DNA from: Geobacillus vulcani PSS1 | Lineage (GTDB): Bacteria > Bacillota > Bacilli > Bacillales > Anoxybacillaceae | NCBI RefSeq assembly: GCF_000733845.1 | Contig: NZ_JPOI01000001.1 | Coordinates: 3,101,001 to 3,165,000 of the forward strand | Direction: 5' to 3' | Length of the DNA stretch: 64,000 nt | Shown: in pieces, positions 47,280-56,563 of the stretch | Position numbering within the stretch: position 1 is the stretch's first letter | Layout: every line of letters begins with the position of its first letter | The notes under the pieces: model-generated | Databases searched by the model: none | Told to the model about the DNA's origin: nothing | Seen by the model: only the letters and a program-made list of their open reading frames with translations | Translations under genes and position numbers: made by a program

Positions 47280-49115
47280 CTAATCATGCCCAAGACTCTG
47301 CCCGTATATATGTTTCCTGTACTTCTCGAGTTTCTTGATTGCACAAGCCTTCAAGTGACTAGTGTCTGTTTGATCAATTTCTTTCTTATGGATAAGTGTA
47401 TGGCATTCGTCGCAGACCGATGCAAGGTTACTTACCTTGTTTATTTCGTTTAGTGGAAGCTTGTTGTTTATGTGGTGTGTTCTTGTGTTGAAAGGTTGTA
47501 GTATGTCACCACATATTTTGCACTTCCCTTTATCCCTATTGAAGGCGTAGCATCGGTTCATGAAGAACTCGAAGTTGTATAATTGACTGGATTTGACTCC
47601 TTGTATCAGGTTGAGGTACCCACTGTCTAGGAGCCATTGTGCTCTTACAGTCAGTGGTTTTTTACCTGTGTTTTGGAGTCTTATCCTCCTACCCTCCGCT
47701 GTATAGGGAGTTTCCTTTTGATTCTTTTGGCTAGTTTTGATCCAAGTTGCGAATCCGATGCTCATTATACCGAGCCATTTCTCTTTTATTTTTACCGCAG
47801 GTACTTGTTCTGTTCTGTCCGGGTACAGTGGTGCTAGGTTGTAGCACTGGTTAGCCGGTATCCATTCTGCCCCGTATTTCTTTATTGCTTTGTAGGATGT
47901 GTATTTGAGGGATTCTCTGAATTCCCTCACATCCATGTTAATACTAGGAGCGCTAGAGTAATAATTGATGATTCCTCTGATTTTACTGTTTATCAGATTG
48001 ATATCAGTGATCAGCCACTCTTGGTCGGGGCAGAATTTTAATCTTCGAAGGTCTTTCTTAAGTTGCTCGACCTTCCTTCTGATTTTGTCCTTGTCTGCAC
48101 TCGCATATCCGATGTATTTACCGCCCTTGCCATGAGGTAACATCCTGATCTTGAAACCCAAAAACTTCATTGGTTTCTTTTTGATGTTAGTTATAAGGGT
48201 TTTATCATCCGATAATTCGAGTTTTAGGTTTTCTTTCAGGTATTTCTTGATGCGGGATTTCCATCTCTCCGCATTTTCCTTACTATCAGTGAATAGCACC
48301 CAGTCGTCTGCGTATCTTACATAAAACTCGGGTTTAGTTATAGTTGAGTGGTCTCTAAGCGACTTGAATTTAGCTGTGCGACTGGTGGTTCCATTTCGCA
48401 TCTTCTTTTCTTCCCATTCTCTGATTATCCATTGATCGAGTTTATGAAGATACACATTTGTTAGCAGAGGGGAGATTATCCCACCTTGTGGTGTGCCCAT
48501 TTCGTTTACTTTGGTTTCCTTCATGACCCCTGCCTTTAACATTGATTTGATAATCATAAGCATACGTCTGTCTCGTATGCCCATGTGCCAAAGTTGCTTG
48601 ATCAGGATGGTATGATCTACATGGTCAAAGAAACCTTTGATATCCCCCTCTATTACCCAGTTGTACCCTATGCGGTTGCATATGTGCACGCATCTTTCAA
48701 TTGCGTGTTTCGGATCTCTGTATGGTCTAAACCCATAGGAGTGTTGAAAGAATTGTGCTTCAAGAATTGGCTCGATTGTCATCCTCACGCATTCTTGGAT
48801 GATTCGGTCTGCAATTGTTGGAATGCCTAGGGGTCTCTTTTCCTTCTTTCCGGGTTTTGGGATAAACACCCTTTTGATTGGTTTAGGTTTGTACCTCTTG
48901 AAGTTTCTTTTGACGAAGTTTATTACTTCATCATAGTTTCGCGTTAGTATGTCGTTAATGGTTTGTTCGTCTGTCCCTGCGGTTTTGCTTCCTCGGTTAG
49001 ATTTGATCTTGTGGATCGCAGAGACGATAACGACATCACTACTCGCTATTTCGATTAACCCTTTGAATCGCGGAATGTCCCCTTTGTTTAAGCATTCCTT
49101 CGTGATTGCATACAT
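47280..49115 (-). CDS. Group II intron-encoded reverse transcriptase/maturase with HNH endonuclease
   Basis: The multifunctional protein promotes splicing and intron mobility (retrohoming). The 611 aa have an RT domain with the YADD active site at 268-271 and the upstream [17 protein letters not shown] block, a thumb/maturase X domain (about 360-490), and a C-terminal HNH endonuclease at about 532-577 with paired cysteines ([15 protein letters not shown]) and HH. All catalytic motifs look intact. The ATG at 49115 has only a weak AGGAT site three to four bases away; the frame stays open for a further 29 codons to a stop, and an ATT in it follows AAAGGA, so the true start may be upstream. AT-richer and different in codon use from the neighbours, as expected for a mobile element. 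Confidence 0.93.
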   Translation of the reverse strand: MYAITKECLNKGDIPRFKGLIEIASSDVVIVSAIHKIKSNRGSKTAGTDEQTINDILTRNYDEVINFVKRNFKRYKPKPIKRVFIPKPGKKEKRPLGIPTIADRIIQECVRMTIEPILEAQFFQHSYGFRPYRDPKHAIERCVHICNRIGYNWVIEGDIKGFFDHVDHTILIKQLWHMGIRDRRMLMIIKSMLKAGVMKETKVNEMGTPQGGIISPLLTNVYLHKLDQWIIREWEEKKMRNGTTSRTAKFKSLRDHSTITKPEFYVRYADDWVLFTDSKENAERWKSRIKKYLKENLKLELSDDKTLITNIKKKPMKFLGFKIRMLPHGKGGKYIGYASADKDKIRRKVEQLKKDLRRLKFCPDQEWLITDINLINSKIRGIINYYSSAPSINMDVREFRESLKYTSYKAIKKYGAEWIPANQCYNLAPLYPDRTEQVPAVKIKEKWLGIMSIGFATWIKTSQKNQKETPYTAEGRRIRLQNTGKKPLTVRAQWLLDSGYLNLIQGVKSSQLYNFEFFMNRCYAFNRDKGKCKICGDILQPFNTRTHHINNKLPLNEINKVSNLASVCDECHTLIHKKEIDQTDTSHLKACAIKKLEKYRKHIYGQSLGHD

Positions 49116-49956
49116 CTTATCCTGTAGGTCGCGGAACTCTTGTTCCGTCCTCGGGCTGATTAGTTCTTGAAACGTGTTTGTGATAATATCAAATCCTTTC
49201 TTTCAGGATTTGTATTATACACGTTGGTAGTCAGTTTCGCTCACCGAAACCCTCTTTTGGGTTTCCTCACGGCTTCCTAATCGTCGTCTGGGGTTAGTAG
49301 CCTAAAAGGTACTCGACTATGCCCCTTCGCTCAACAGGCATTACCCTGTTTCATCACTACTACGGGCTGCTGCCCCATCCCTTCAGCAGTCATTTCCTAC
49401 TGCTTAGTGGCATCGGGGTGCGCACCCCTTATCATCCACTGGGATGGTTCACCTGTACCGCATCACCTATCCTTGCATGCTCCCTTAGGCTCCACCTCTG
49501 ACCCGTCAGCCGCCTTTCTGCCCATGGTTGGCGGGCTCAAGGCAAAGATCCTCTACGGGATCAATCCAGACTCGGCAAACACGAATACCTCATCCAGGGC
49601 TGAACCTCACTTAGGAGGTGAGCGCCTTCTTTTTTCGGCGCCCCACGCCTTACGAGCCGTACTTCCGGTGGTTCGTTCCAACGCTATGCGTTCTCTAGCC
49701 ATAGGAGCTTTATGGACCCCCGGCTACTTCGCTAACCGCTTCTCAGGTCTGCTTTTCGCCGTCCTCTCCGAGCTTCGTACAGCCATGTTGCGCACCATGA
49801 CCGCACGTCGGGGTATTAGGGCAGGAATGCCAACCTTCATTCCTGTCTCGGATTTTCACCGAGCTCTCGGTGATGCAGTTAGGACCTACTAAGTTTCAGT
49901 CCCGCTAACTTTTCGTATGGCGTTTCCACCATACTTGGGTTAGCAACAGGTCGCAC

Positions 49957-50245
49957 CATGCTCTGCGTCGATGAAAGCTGCTTGCCCGCCCCGCTTTTGC
50001 ACTTCAGCGATCGCGTGAAGGGCAACGGTCGTTTTTCCGGACGATTCCGGGCCGTAAATTTCCACAATCCGCCCGCGCGGATAGCCGCCGACGCCTAACG
50101 CGATGTCGAGCGCCAGCGAACCGCTCGGCACGACCGACACTTTGCGGTCGACTTGCTCCCCGAGCTTCATGATGGCCCCCTTGCCAAACTGTCGTTCAAT
50201 TTGTTTTAATGCCTGCTCCAATGCAGCTTGACGATCCTGGTTCAC
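49957..50245 (-). CDS. recA: RecA, exon 1 (N-terminal 96 codons plus one base)
   Basis: RecA is the homologous-recombination and SOS-coprotease protein. Exon 1 encodes [20 protein letters not shown] to DAEH, including Walker A GPESSGKT at residues 65-72. The start is a GTG at 50245 with AGGAGGAG nine bases before it; an ATG four bases upstream is out of frame. Ala97 is split by the intron after its first base. SOS-type promoter upstream. Confidence 0.96.
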
Positions 50246-50278
50246 TCATCTACTCCTCCTTATTCTAGGACTACTTAT

Positions 50279-50329
50279 ACTATACCGCGTTTTGCGGCCA
50301 TTGCCAAGCAAAAAACGAACGTTCATTCG
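50279..50329 (-). promoter_or_regulatory. recA promoter with LexA box
   Basis: On the minus strand TTGGCA (50302-50307), a 17-base spacer and TATAGT (50279-50284) form a SigA promoter. Just upstream, CGAACGTTCATTCG (50316-50329) is a LexA box with one mismatch to CGAACnnnnGTTYG. RecA is thus damage-inducible and has its own promoter apart from cinA. Confidence 0.82.
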
Positions 50330-50423
50330 TTTTTTCAATGGAGGAACTAGCAACAATCGCCATACCCATGCGGTGGAAACAAACGATGTGCGGTGGAGAA
50401 TGTTCAAGGAAGGGGGCGGCCGA

Positions 50424-51668
50424 TCAGCGGTCGGCCGCGAGCATTTCCAATAGGAAGAAGCAGCCGTATTTGGCCGTGCGGACACGGATGGCATCACGCG
50501 TGCCGGACAGCATCAGACGATGGACGGTCGTGTCGCGTCCGCGGACGGCGATGCCGATATACACGGTGCCGGGCGGGTGACCCTCAAGCGGATCAGGGCC
50601 GGCGACACCGGTGAAGCTGATGCCGATATCCGCATCGCACATCGCGCGGACGTTTTCAGCAAGCAAGCGGGCGCACGGCTCGCTCACCGCCCCGTCTGCC
50701 TCAAGCAGAGGGCGCGGGACGCCGAGCACGCGTTCTTTCACGCGATTCGTATAGCAAACAACACCGCCCTGTACGACTTGCGATGCGCCGGGGACGGCGG
50801 TGAGCTGTTCGAGGAAAAGGCCCCCGGTCAAGCTTTCGGCCGACGCGATCGTCCATCCTTTTTCTTTTAACCGTTTGAACGTCTTTGTAAACAACGTTTC
50901 GTCGTTATATCCGTAGCAGTAGCGGCCGACGCGCGCCAAAACGGCGGCTTCCGTCTCATCAAGCAGCCGCTTCGCCTCTGCCTCATCCCGGTGCTTCGCC
51001 GTCAGACGGAGCGTCACTTCACCGTCGCCGGCCAACGGCGCGATCGTCGGGTTCGACTGAACGTCGATCAAATCCGCAATCGCCGTTTCAAGCGCTGATT
51101 CGCCGATGCCAAAAAAACGGAGCACGCGTGACTCGATGCGCTCGGAAAGCGAAAACGTGCAACGCAAAAAGGCGCTCCCATATTTGGTGAACATCGGCTG
51201 CATTTCCTTCGGCGGCCCGGGAAGCAGCATGTACGTGATGCCATTGACCGAGAGCGCCATCCCAGGCGCCATGCCGTGTTCGTTTTTCAGCACCGTCGAT
51301 CCTTCCAAGACGAGCGCCTGCTTTTTATTGTTTTCCGTCATCGGCCGATTTGTGCGGGCAAAATACGCTTCAATCTCCCGCAGCGCTTCCGGATCCATCA
51401 CGAGCCGACGGCCAAGCAAACGGGCGATCGTCTCCTTCGTCAAATCGTCTTTCGTCGGGCCGAGGCCGCCGGTGAAAATGATGAGGTTTGCTCTCGTTTG
51501 CGCCGTTTTCACCGCCTGTTCGAGGCGGCCGGCGTTGTCGCCGACCACCGTATGGAAATAGACGTTAATGCCGAGCATCGCCAGCTGCTGCGACAAAAAT
51601 TGGGCGTTCGTATTGGCGATTTGCCCAAGCAACAGCTCGGAGCCGACGGCAATGATCTCCGCGTTCAA
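50424..51668 (-). CDS. cinA: CinA family protein (competence/damage-inducible, nicotinamide nucleotide deamidase)
   Basis: The 414 aa join an N-terminal MoCF_biosynth-like (COG1058, ADP-ribose pyrophosphatase) domain ([40 protein letters not shown]) to a C-terminal CinA/PncC domain ([29 protein letters not shown]) that deamidates NMN. The start is a TTG at 51668, since GGGGGAAAAA lies before it and the length then agrees with B. subtilis (416 aa); the frame is open 36 codons upstream. In many naturally competent bacilli cinA and recA are co-transcribed. Here recA has its own SOS promoter. Confidence 0.94.
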   Translation of the reverse strand: MNAEIIAVGSELLLGQIANTNAQFLSQQLAMLGINVYFHTVVGDNAGRLEQAVKTAQTRANLIIFTGGLGPTKDDLTKETIARLLGRRLVMDPEALREIEAYFARTNRPMTENNKKQALVLEGSTVLKNEHGMAPGMALSVNGITYMLLPGPPKEMQPMFTKYGSAFLRCTFSLSERIESRVLRFFGIGESALETAIADLIDVQSNPTIAPLAGDGEVTLRLTAKHRDEAEAKRLLDETEAAVLARVGRYCYGYNDETLFTKTFKRLKEKGWTIASAESLTGGLFLEQLTAVPGASQVVQGGVVCYTNRVKERVLGVPRPLLEADGAVSEPCARLLAENVRAMCDADIGISFTGVAGPDPLEGHPPGTVYIGIAVRGRDTTVHRLMLSGTRDAIRVRTAKYGCFFLLEMLAADR

Positions 51669-51694
51669 CAGACTTTTTCCCCCTCTCTGGCCGG

Positions 51695-52273
51695 CTATTT
51701 CGAATGGGAAAACGCATGTCTGTTTTTCGCAAAATAATCCCAACCGGACCAAATCGTGAAAATGACCGCCACCCACAGCGCCAATTCGGCGAACGGAAAC
51801 GAAATGAGTGAGAATGGGAAGTTATGCAACAACAAAGCAGAAATGGCGACGATTTGCGTCCATGTCTTGATTTTGCCAAGCATGTTGGCAGCGACGACTT
51901 CCCCCTCGCCGGCAAGCACGAGCCGCAAGCCGGTGACGGCAAACTCGCGGCTGATGATGACGATCACCATCCACGAAGGAGCAGCTCCGAGCTCCACAAG
52001 CACAATAAGCGCCGCGGATACGAGCAGTTTATCGGCCAACGGATCCAAAAACTTGCCCAAGTTCGTCACAAGTCCGTACTTGCGGGCGTAATAGCCGTCA
52101 ATCCAGTCCGTTGTTGATGCAACGATGAAAATGAGCGCCCCGACAAGATGGGCAACCGGAAGCTCTGTCCCGTCGATTTGGATGCTCCCCCACCCGAACG
52201 GAACGAGCATCACGATCACGAAAAACGGGATGAGCATAATGCGCGCTACCGTAATTTTATTCGGCAAGTTCAC
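51695..52273 (-). CDS. pgsA: CDP-diacylglycerol-glycerol-3-phosphate 3-phosphatidyltransferase
   Basis: PgsA makes phosphatidylglycerophosphate, the committed step to phosphatidylglycerol. The 192 aa are an integral membrane CDP-alcohol phosphatidyltransferase with the motif D-G-x2-A-R-x8-G-x3-D-x3-D seen as [23 protein letters not shown], split over residues about 60-83. The start is GTG with GGAGGTATTTGGG. It lies between ymfM and cinA as in B. subtilis. Confidence 0.96.
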   Translation of the reverse strand: MNLPNKITVARIMLIPFFVIVMLVPFGWGSIQIDGTELPVAHLVGALIFIVASTTDWIDGYYARKYGLVTNLGKFLDPLADKLLVSAALIVLVELGAAPSWMVIVIISREFAVTGLRLVLAGEGEVVAANMLGKIKTWTQIVAISALLLHNFPFSLISFPFAELALWVAVIFTIWSGWDYFAKNRHAFSHSK

Positions 52274-52354
52274 CCCAAATACCTCCGCTCACTCAACATA
52301 GTTCAGTCCATGCGAAAAGCAGGCGCCTTCCTGGCGGAAAAGCGCCTTGTTCCA

Positions 52355-53242
52355 TCACTTTTTCAATATGAAATGCAGCTTTTGGTACACTTCGTCTTTC
52401 GGGGCAAACGGATAGGCAAACGGCTGGCCGTTTACCTTCATGTCGACGTCCAGCGTGCGCCCGATTTTCACCCACACTTCGCTTTCCGCCGACAAGTCGA
52501 ACGTTTTCGTCTGCCCGCTTGTCAAGTTGCCGCGGTAAAACGTATGACCTTTCGTATTGTATACTTCGACCCACGACGTTCCTTTGGACGCAAGCTCAAT
52601 CGAAAACGCGCCGGAGTTGGCGACTTCGATCGTCGCCGTATTGCCGCGTTTTTCCGTTACATTCAAGGCTGCAGCTGGGGCAGCCGGTTTTTCTTGTTCA
52701 GCGGCCGGAGCCGTCTCGCCTTTTTGCCCTTTCTTTTCTTCCGCCTTCTTCGCTTCCTCTTTTTCTTTTGCCTGCTCAAGCGGCGAATGTTTCGACCGCT
52801 CGACCTCCGCTGTTTTTGGGCTTGTCTTTGTCGGCGGCTCATTTGCGGTACCGCGCTGGAGCAGCACCCAAACGAGGACGGCTGCCCCGATGACGACCGC
52901 CGCAACAATTACTTTCGGCAGCCAATCAAGCCATTTCTCCCCTTCGGCAGACAGCTGCTGGCGCGTTTTGACACGCGACAGCGTCTGCGGCATGTCATCT
53001 TGATACGACTGGGGAATGTCTTGTTTATACTGCTCAAACAGCTCATCCGGGTCAAGCCCGACCGCTTCGGCATATTGTCGGATGAAGGCGCGTACATAAA
53101 AATTTCCAGGCATGATGGCATAGTTGCCTTCCTCAATGCCGATCAAATACCGCTTTTGAATTTTCGTCATTTCCTGCAGCTCGTCCAAGCTCATATTTTT
53201 TTCTTCCCGCGCTTCCCGTAAACGTTTCCCTAGTTCCGTCAA
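52355..53242 (-). CDS. ymfM: RodZ-like helix-turn-helix membrane protein (YmfM)
   Basis: The 295 aa have an N-terminal cytoplasmic helix-turn-helix (LGKRLREAREEKNMSLDELQEMT, residues 4-26), one membrane helix (VIVAAVVIGAAVLVWVLLQ), a charged lysine/glutamate/proline-rich linker (about 135-195) and a C-terminal extracytoplasmic beta domain (DUF4115). This is the RodZ architecture linking MreB to cell-wall elongation. The start is TTG with GGAAGGTG. It lies 26 bases after ymfK. Confidence 0.9.
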   Translation of the reverse strand: MTELGKRLREAREEKNMSLDELQEMTKIQKRYLIGIEEGNYAIMPGNFYVRAFIRQYAEAVGLDPDELFEQYKQDIPQSYQDDMPQTLSRVKTRQQLSAEGEKWLDWLPKVIVAAVVIGAAVLVWVLLQRGTANEPPTKTSPKTAEVERSKHSPLEQAKEKEEAKKAEEKKGQKGETAPAAEQEKPAAPAAALNVTEKRGNTATIEVANSGAFSIELASKGTSWVEVYNTKGHTFYRGNLTSGQTKTFDLSAESEVWVKIGRTLDVDMKVNGQPFAYPFAPKDEVYQKLHFILKK

Positions 53243-53268
53243 CGGCCAACACCTTCCACTTTTTTAAA

Positions 53269-54060
53269 TTAAAACCCAAATTCAGAAAACCCATCGCCGC
53301 CCAACAAGGATGGGCGGTCAATCGCTTCATAGGAAATATCTTCGTCCGGTTCATGGCGCAGCTCAATAATATAGTCAAAATCATCAAGGGTATACTCCGT
53401 ATGACGAACAAACATGTCCGGATGCTCCACGACTTTCGTCGCCTCAAGGCGCATGAGCTCACGGATGAGCTGCCAGTGCTGCTCATTCCCCCGGCGCATT
53501 GAGACGATGCCGTCGATAATGAAAATGTTGTCCTCGCTGTACTCATCTTCCATCAGCTGCGTGCGAACCGTCTGTTTAATCAGCGTCGATGAAACAAACA
53601 ACCATCGTTTGTTGGCGCACACGCTGGCGGCAACGATCGACTCCGTCTTGCCGACGCGCGGCATTCCGCGGATGCCGATCAACTTATGCCCTTTTTCTTT
53701 AAAAAGTTCGGCCATAAAATCGACGAGCAGTCCAAGCTCATCGCGGACGAAGCGGAACGTTTTTTTGTCATCGGCATCGCGCTGGATGTAGCGGCCGTGG
53801 CGGACGGCGAGGCGGTCGAGCAGCTTCGGCTGGCGCAGCTTCGTCACGGTAATGTTGTCCATCGTCCGCAAGATCGTCGCCAGCCGCTCGATCTGCTCAT
53901 TATTGTCGCACAAAAGCAGCATGCCGCGGCGCGAATCCCGGACACCGTTGATCGTCACGATGTTAATGGACAACATGCCAAGCAGCGAAGCGACATCGCC
54001 GAGCAGCCCGGGGCGGTTGACATGAATTTCATATTCCAAATACCATTCTTGTTTGCCCAT
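53269..54060 (-). CDS. ymfK: YmfK, ACT/DUF3388 domain protein
   Basis: The 263 aa combine an N-terminal ACT-like regulatory fold (YLEYEIHVNRPGLLGDVASLLGMLSINIVTINGVRD) and a P-loop-like segment (GIRGMPRVGKTESIVAASVC) followed by a DUF3388 region. The presence of a GMPRVGKTE loop suggests nucleotide binding, but a function is not known. ATG with GGAGGAGA. It ends the ymfJ-ymfK series before ymfM, with a terminator between ymfJ and ymfK. Confidence 0.87.
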   Translation of the reverse strand: MGKQEWYLEYEIHVNRPGLLGDVASLLGMLSINIVTINGVRDSRRGMLLLCDNNEQIERLATILRTMDNITVTKLRQPKLLDRLAVRHGRYIQRDADDKKTFRFVRDELGLLVDFMAELFKEKGHKLIGIRGMPRVGKTESIVAASVCANKRWLFVSSTLIKQTVRTQLMEDEYSEDNIFIIDGIVSMRRGNEQHWQLIRELMRLEATKVVEHPDMFVRHTEYTLDDFDYIIELRHEPDEDISYEAIDRPSLLGGDGFSEFGF

Positions 54061-54154
54061 CCCGTCTCCTCCCTTGCCGGTGTCCGCACAAACGCCTTAT
54101 GCTAAGTTCATACTACTATAATCGCAAATGGAAAAGCAACCGAAAAGGAGGAAG

Positions 54155-54183
54155 AAAAAAGAGAGGGAGACCCCTCTCTTTTT
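54155..54183 (-). terminator. Rho-independent terminator after ymfJ
   Basis: On the minus strand AAAGAGAGGG pairs with CCCTCTCTTT around a short loop, followed by TTTCTTCC. Confidence 0.82.
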
Positions 54184-54192
54184 ACCGGGTGA

Positions 54193-54441
54193 TTATTTTT
54201 GTTGAACGAGCTTGACCATCATGTTGGCAAGGGCGTGCTGCTCTTTTTCATCCGCAACGCTCCAAAGATCAGCAAGCACCCGTTCTTCCGGGTTTTTCGG
54301 GTCGACGTGTTTCGCCAAATAATCCCCGATTTGGTAAGCGACATCTGTGATCACTTGCTGGGTCAATCCTTGCTGTTGGGCTTGTTCTAAACGTTCCGCC
54401 AAAAAGTCTTTCCATTGTTCAAAGTTATCCAGCACCGACAT
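54193..54441 (-). CDS. ymfJ: YmfJ (DUF3243) small protein
   Basis: The 82-residue helical cytoplasmic protein MSVLDNFEQWKDFLAERLEQAQ has an amphipathic helix series ending QHALANMMVKLV, typical of DUF3243. No function is established. CAAGGAGG precedes the ATG. It lies between ymfI and ymfK as in B. subtilis, with its own terminator downstream. Confidence 0.9.
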   Translation of the reverse strand: MSVLDNFEQWKDFLAERLEQAQQQGLTQQVITDVAYQIGDYLAKHVDPKNPEERVLADLWSVADEKEQHALANMMVKLVQQK

Positions 54442-54503
54442 GTCAATCCCTCCTTGTTGAATGTTTCAAGGATAGTTTGCCTGCCCAATCGGAAAATATA
54501 CGT

Positions 54504-55220
54504 TCAACAATACCAGCCGCCGTTGACGGAAATGACTTGGCCGGTGATATACGAAGCGGCATCAGACAGTAAAAATGCCACCGTTTCCGCCACCTCATCC
54601 GGCGTGCCGAGCCGGCCGGCTGGAATGTCGTCAGTGAGCGCTTCCAGCTCCTCAGGGCGAAACACCCGCAGCATATCGGTATCAATCGCCCCCGGTGCAA
54701 CAGCGTTGACGCGAATGCCGCTTGGGGCAAGCTCCTTGGCGAGCGCCTTGGCAAACGCGTTCTGCCCTCCCTTTGTCATCGAATACACCGCCTCACACGA
54801 CGCACCGCACAATCCCCAAATTGAGGAAATGAACACAATATGGCCGCGCTTTCTCGCGACCATTGACGGGATCAGCCGTTTGATGAGCAGCGCCGGGCTT
54901 GTCATGTGAAGCCGCACCATCCGTTCGATGAGTTCATCGTTCATGTCGGTCAACAATCCGTAATAGCTTGCACCGCTGTTGTAAACGATGGCATCAACTG
55001 GGCGATCGATTTGCGAAACGAGCTTTTCCACCCCATCAGACGTCGACAAATCAGCCTCAATCGGCACCACGTGCGTGCCAGCAAGTTCTTTTTTCAACGA
55101 TTCAACCGGCGCTCGTCGGCGATGGTAATGAAGAAAAAGTCCATACCCCTCCCGAGCGAGCACGCGGGCGATGCTTTGTCCGATTCCTCCGGAGGCTCCA
55201 GTGATCAAGGCGTAGCGCAT
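54504..55220 (-). CDS. ymfI: SDR-family reductase YmfI (EF-P 5-aminopentanone reductase)
   Basis: In B. subtilis YmfI reduces the 5-aminopentanone group on elongation factor P to 5-aminopentanol. The 238 aa have the Rossmann motif TGASGGIG at residues 7-14, NSG in the central beta strand, and the catalytic Ser-Tyr-Lys set as ISSIWGLCGASCEAVYSMTKGG. The EF-P role is taken from the B. subtilis orthologue and synteny; motifs alone give only 3-oxoacyl-ACP-reductase-like SDR. ATG with AAAGGAGAG. Confidence 0.88.
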   Translation of the reverse strand: MRYALITGASGGIGQSIARVLAREGYGLFLHYHRRRAPVESLKKELAGTHVVPIEADLSTSDGVEKLVSQIDRPVDAIVYNSGASYYGLLTDMNDELIERMVRLHMTSPALLIKRLIPSMVARKRGHIVFISSIWGLCGASCEAVYSMTKGGQNAFAKALAKELAPSGIRVNAVAPGAIDTDMLRVFRPEELEALTDDIPAGRLGTPDEVAETVAFLLSDAASYITGQVISVNGGWYC

Positions 55221-55244
55221 GAAACCATCTCTCCTTTTTGCCGT

Positions 55245-55272
55245 AAAAAAGCATCCTTCACAGGAAGGATGC
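55245..55272 (-). terminator. Rho-independent terminator after ymfH
   Basis: On the minus strand GCATCCTTC pairs with GAAGGATGC around a four-base loop, followed by TTTTTTACGG. It lies next to the ymfH stop codon and separates it from ymfI. Confidence 0.88.
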
Positions 55273-55273
55273 C

Positions 55274-56563
55274 TTATTGCCCTTTTGGAACGACTTCACA
55301 AACCGCGATTTGTGAATCGCGAAAACAAGAAGAGGCGACCGCCGCGATATCGTCCATCGCAAGCGATGAAAGCGCCGGCAAAATGTCAAACAGGTTGGAG
55401 CCGTAAAACGCATAGCGCGTAAACTGGTTGGCGATGTATTCCGGCGAATTGAGCGCCCGCAAAAAGGCGCCGATTTTTTTCTTTTTCACCCGTTCAAACT
55501 CTTCCTTTTTGACTGCTTCCCACGAAAACGACAGCAGCACCGTTTGAATTTCCGAGGCGAGCCGTTCAGCGTCCCTTGTATCGCCGCCGATCAGCGCGAA
55601 GCCGAATCCGCGCTCTTCGGTATAATCGTACATAAATGTATCATCGATCAGCCCTTCGCGGTACAGCCGTTCGTAGTGCGGCGAGCTTTTTCCGAACAAA
55701 TAGTCCAAGGCAACGTGAAACGCCAGCTCATGTCGCAGCTTTTGTTCGCCGGTTTCCGGAACGGACGGCGCTTTGATGCCGACAAAGCATTTGTTCGTCT
55801 GCACGTGCATCGGGATCACGTGTTTCTTTTTCGCGACATCGCTTGGCTCTTCATACGAAAACCGTTTCACCTCCGGCGCCTGCGGAAACGACTTTTTCGC
55901 TTGGTTGTCGCGGATTTGTTGCATCGTTTTTTGCTCATCGACCGGCCCGACGACAAACAAAAGCATGTTGCTTGGATGATAAAACGTTTCGTAGCACTCA
56001 TACAGCAGCTCTTTCGTAATTTGGGCGATCGATTCGACCGTGCCGGCGATGTCGATTTTGACCGGATGGTTATGATACATGCTTTCGATGGCGCCGAAAT
56101 AGACGCGCCAATCCGGGTTGTCGTCGTACATTCGGATTTCCTGGCCGATGATTCCTTTTTCTTTCTCCACTGTTTTGTCGGAAAAGTATGGGGTTTGTAC
56201 AAAGTCCATCAACGTTTCCAAGTTTTTCTCGACGTTGTCCGTGCTTGAGAACAAATAAGCGGTGCGGGTGAACGTCGTAAAGGCGTTCGCTGAGGCGCCT
56301 TGTTTGCTGAACTGTTGGAACACATCTCCGTCTTCTTTTTCAAACAGCTTATGCTCCAAAAAATGGGCGATGCCGTCCGGAACACGTTTCATTTCTGTTT
56401 TTCCAAGCGGCACAAACTGATTGTCAACCGAGCCGTAGTTCGTCGTAAACACCGCGTACGTTTTGTTGAATCCTTTTTTCGGCAAAATGTATACGTCAAG
56501 CCCGTTGTCCATTTTTTCATAAAACAGCGTTTCCTGAAGCGTTTCATACACCCGTTTTTCCAT
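55274..56563 (-). CDS. ymfH: M16-family zinc metalloprotease YmfH (active subunit)
   Basis: The 429 aa hold the inverted zinc motif H-x-x-E-H in AHFLEHKLFE (about residue 66-70) and the distal glutamate region, so it should be catalytically active. Its neighbour ymfF lacks that motif, the same pairing as other M16 heterodimers (catalytic plus substrate-binding subunit). The start ATG overlaps the end of ymfF by 20 bases. No signal peptide, so cytoplasmic; a physiological substrate is unknown. Confidence 0.9.
   Translation of the reverse strand: MEKRVYETLQETLFYEKMDNGLDVYILPKKGFNKTYAVFTTNYGSVDNQFVPLGKTEMKRVPDGIAHFLEHKLFEKEDGDVFQQFSKQGASANAFTTFTRTAYLFSSTDNVEKNLETLMDFVQTPYFSDKTVEKEKGIIGQEIRMYDDNPDWRVYFGAIESMYHNHPVKIDIAGTVESIAQITKELLYECYETFYHPSNMLLFVVGPVDEQKTMQQIRDNQAKKSFPQAPEVKRFSYEEPSDVAKKKHVIPMHVQTNKCFVGIKAPSVPETGEQKLRHELAFHVALDYLFGKSSPHYERLYREGLIDDTFMYDYTEERGFGFALIGGDTRDAERLASEIQTVLLSFSWEAVKKEEFERVKKKKIGAFLRALNSPEYIANQFTRYAFYGSNLFDILPALSSLAMDDIAAVASSCFRDSQIAVCEVVPKGQ

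Larger units (their letters stand above)
47167..49956 (-). mobile_element. Group II intron within recA (2790 bp)
   Basis: The intron 5' end is GTGCGACC at 49956 downward, matching the group II GUGYG start; the 3' end is ...CTAT at 47167, matching the AY end. Removing it rejoins exon 1 ...GAG CAT G with CG CTC GAT to give Glu-His-Ala-Leu-Asp, the RecA sequence. Domain V is recognisable at about 47227-47262, and domain VI lies between it and the 3' end. An RT-maturase gene occupies domain IV. The region 49116-49956 contains no gene and should be domains I-III. The insertion is phase 1 in codon 97, shortly after the Walker A motif. I recall a report of such an intron in G. kaustophilus recA. Confidence 0.95.

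Noticed and set aside
46412..50245. recA as a pseudogene split by a frameshift or an insertion sequence
   Set aside because: The boundary bases, domain V and an intact RT-maturase gene show a group II intron, and the exons join in frame.
52321..52347. Terminator between ymfM and pgsA
   Set aside because: AGGCGC and GCGCCT can pair, but the 15-base loop and missing T run make it weak; the genes are probably co-transcribed.
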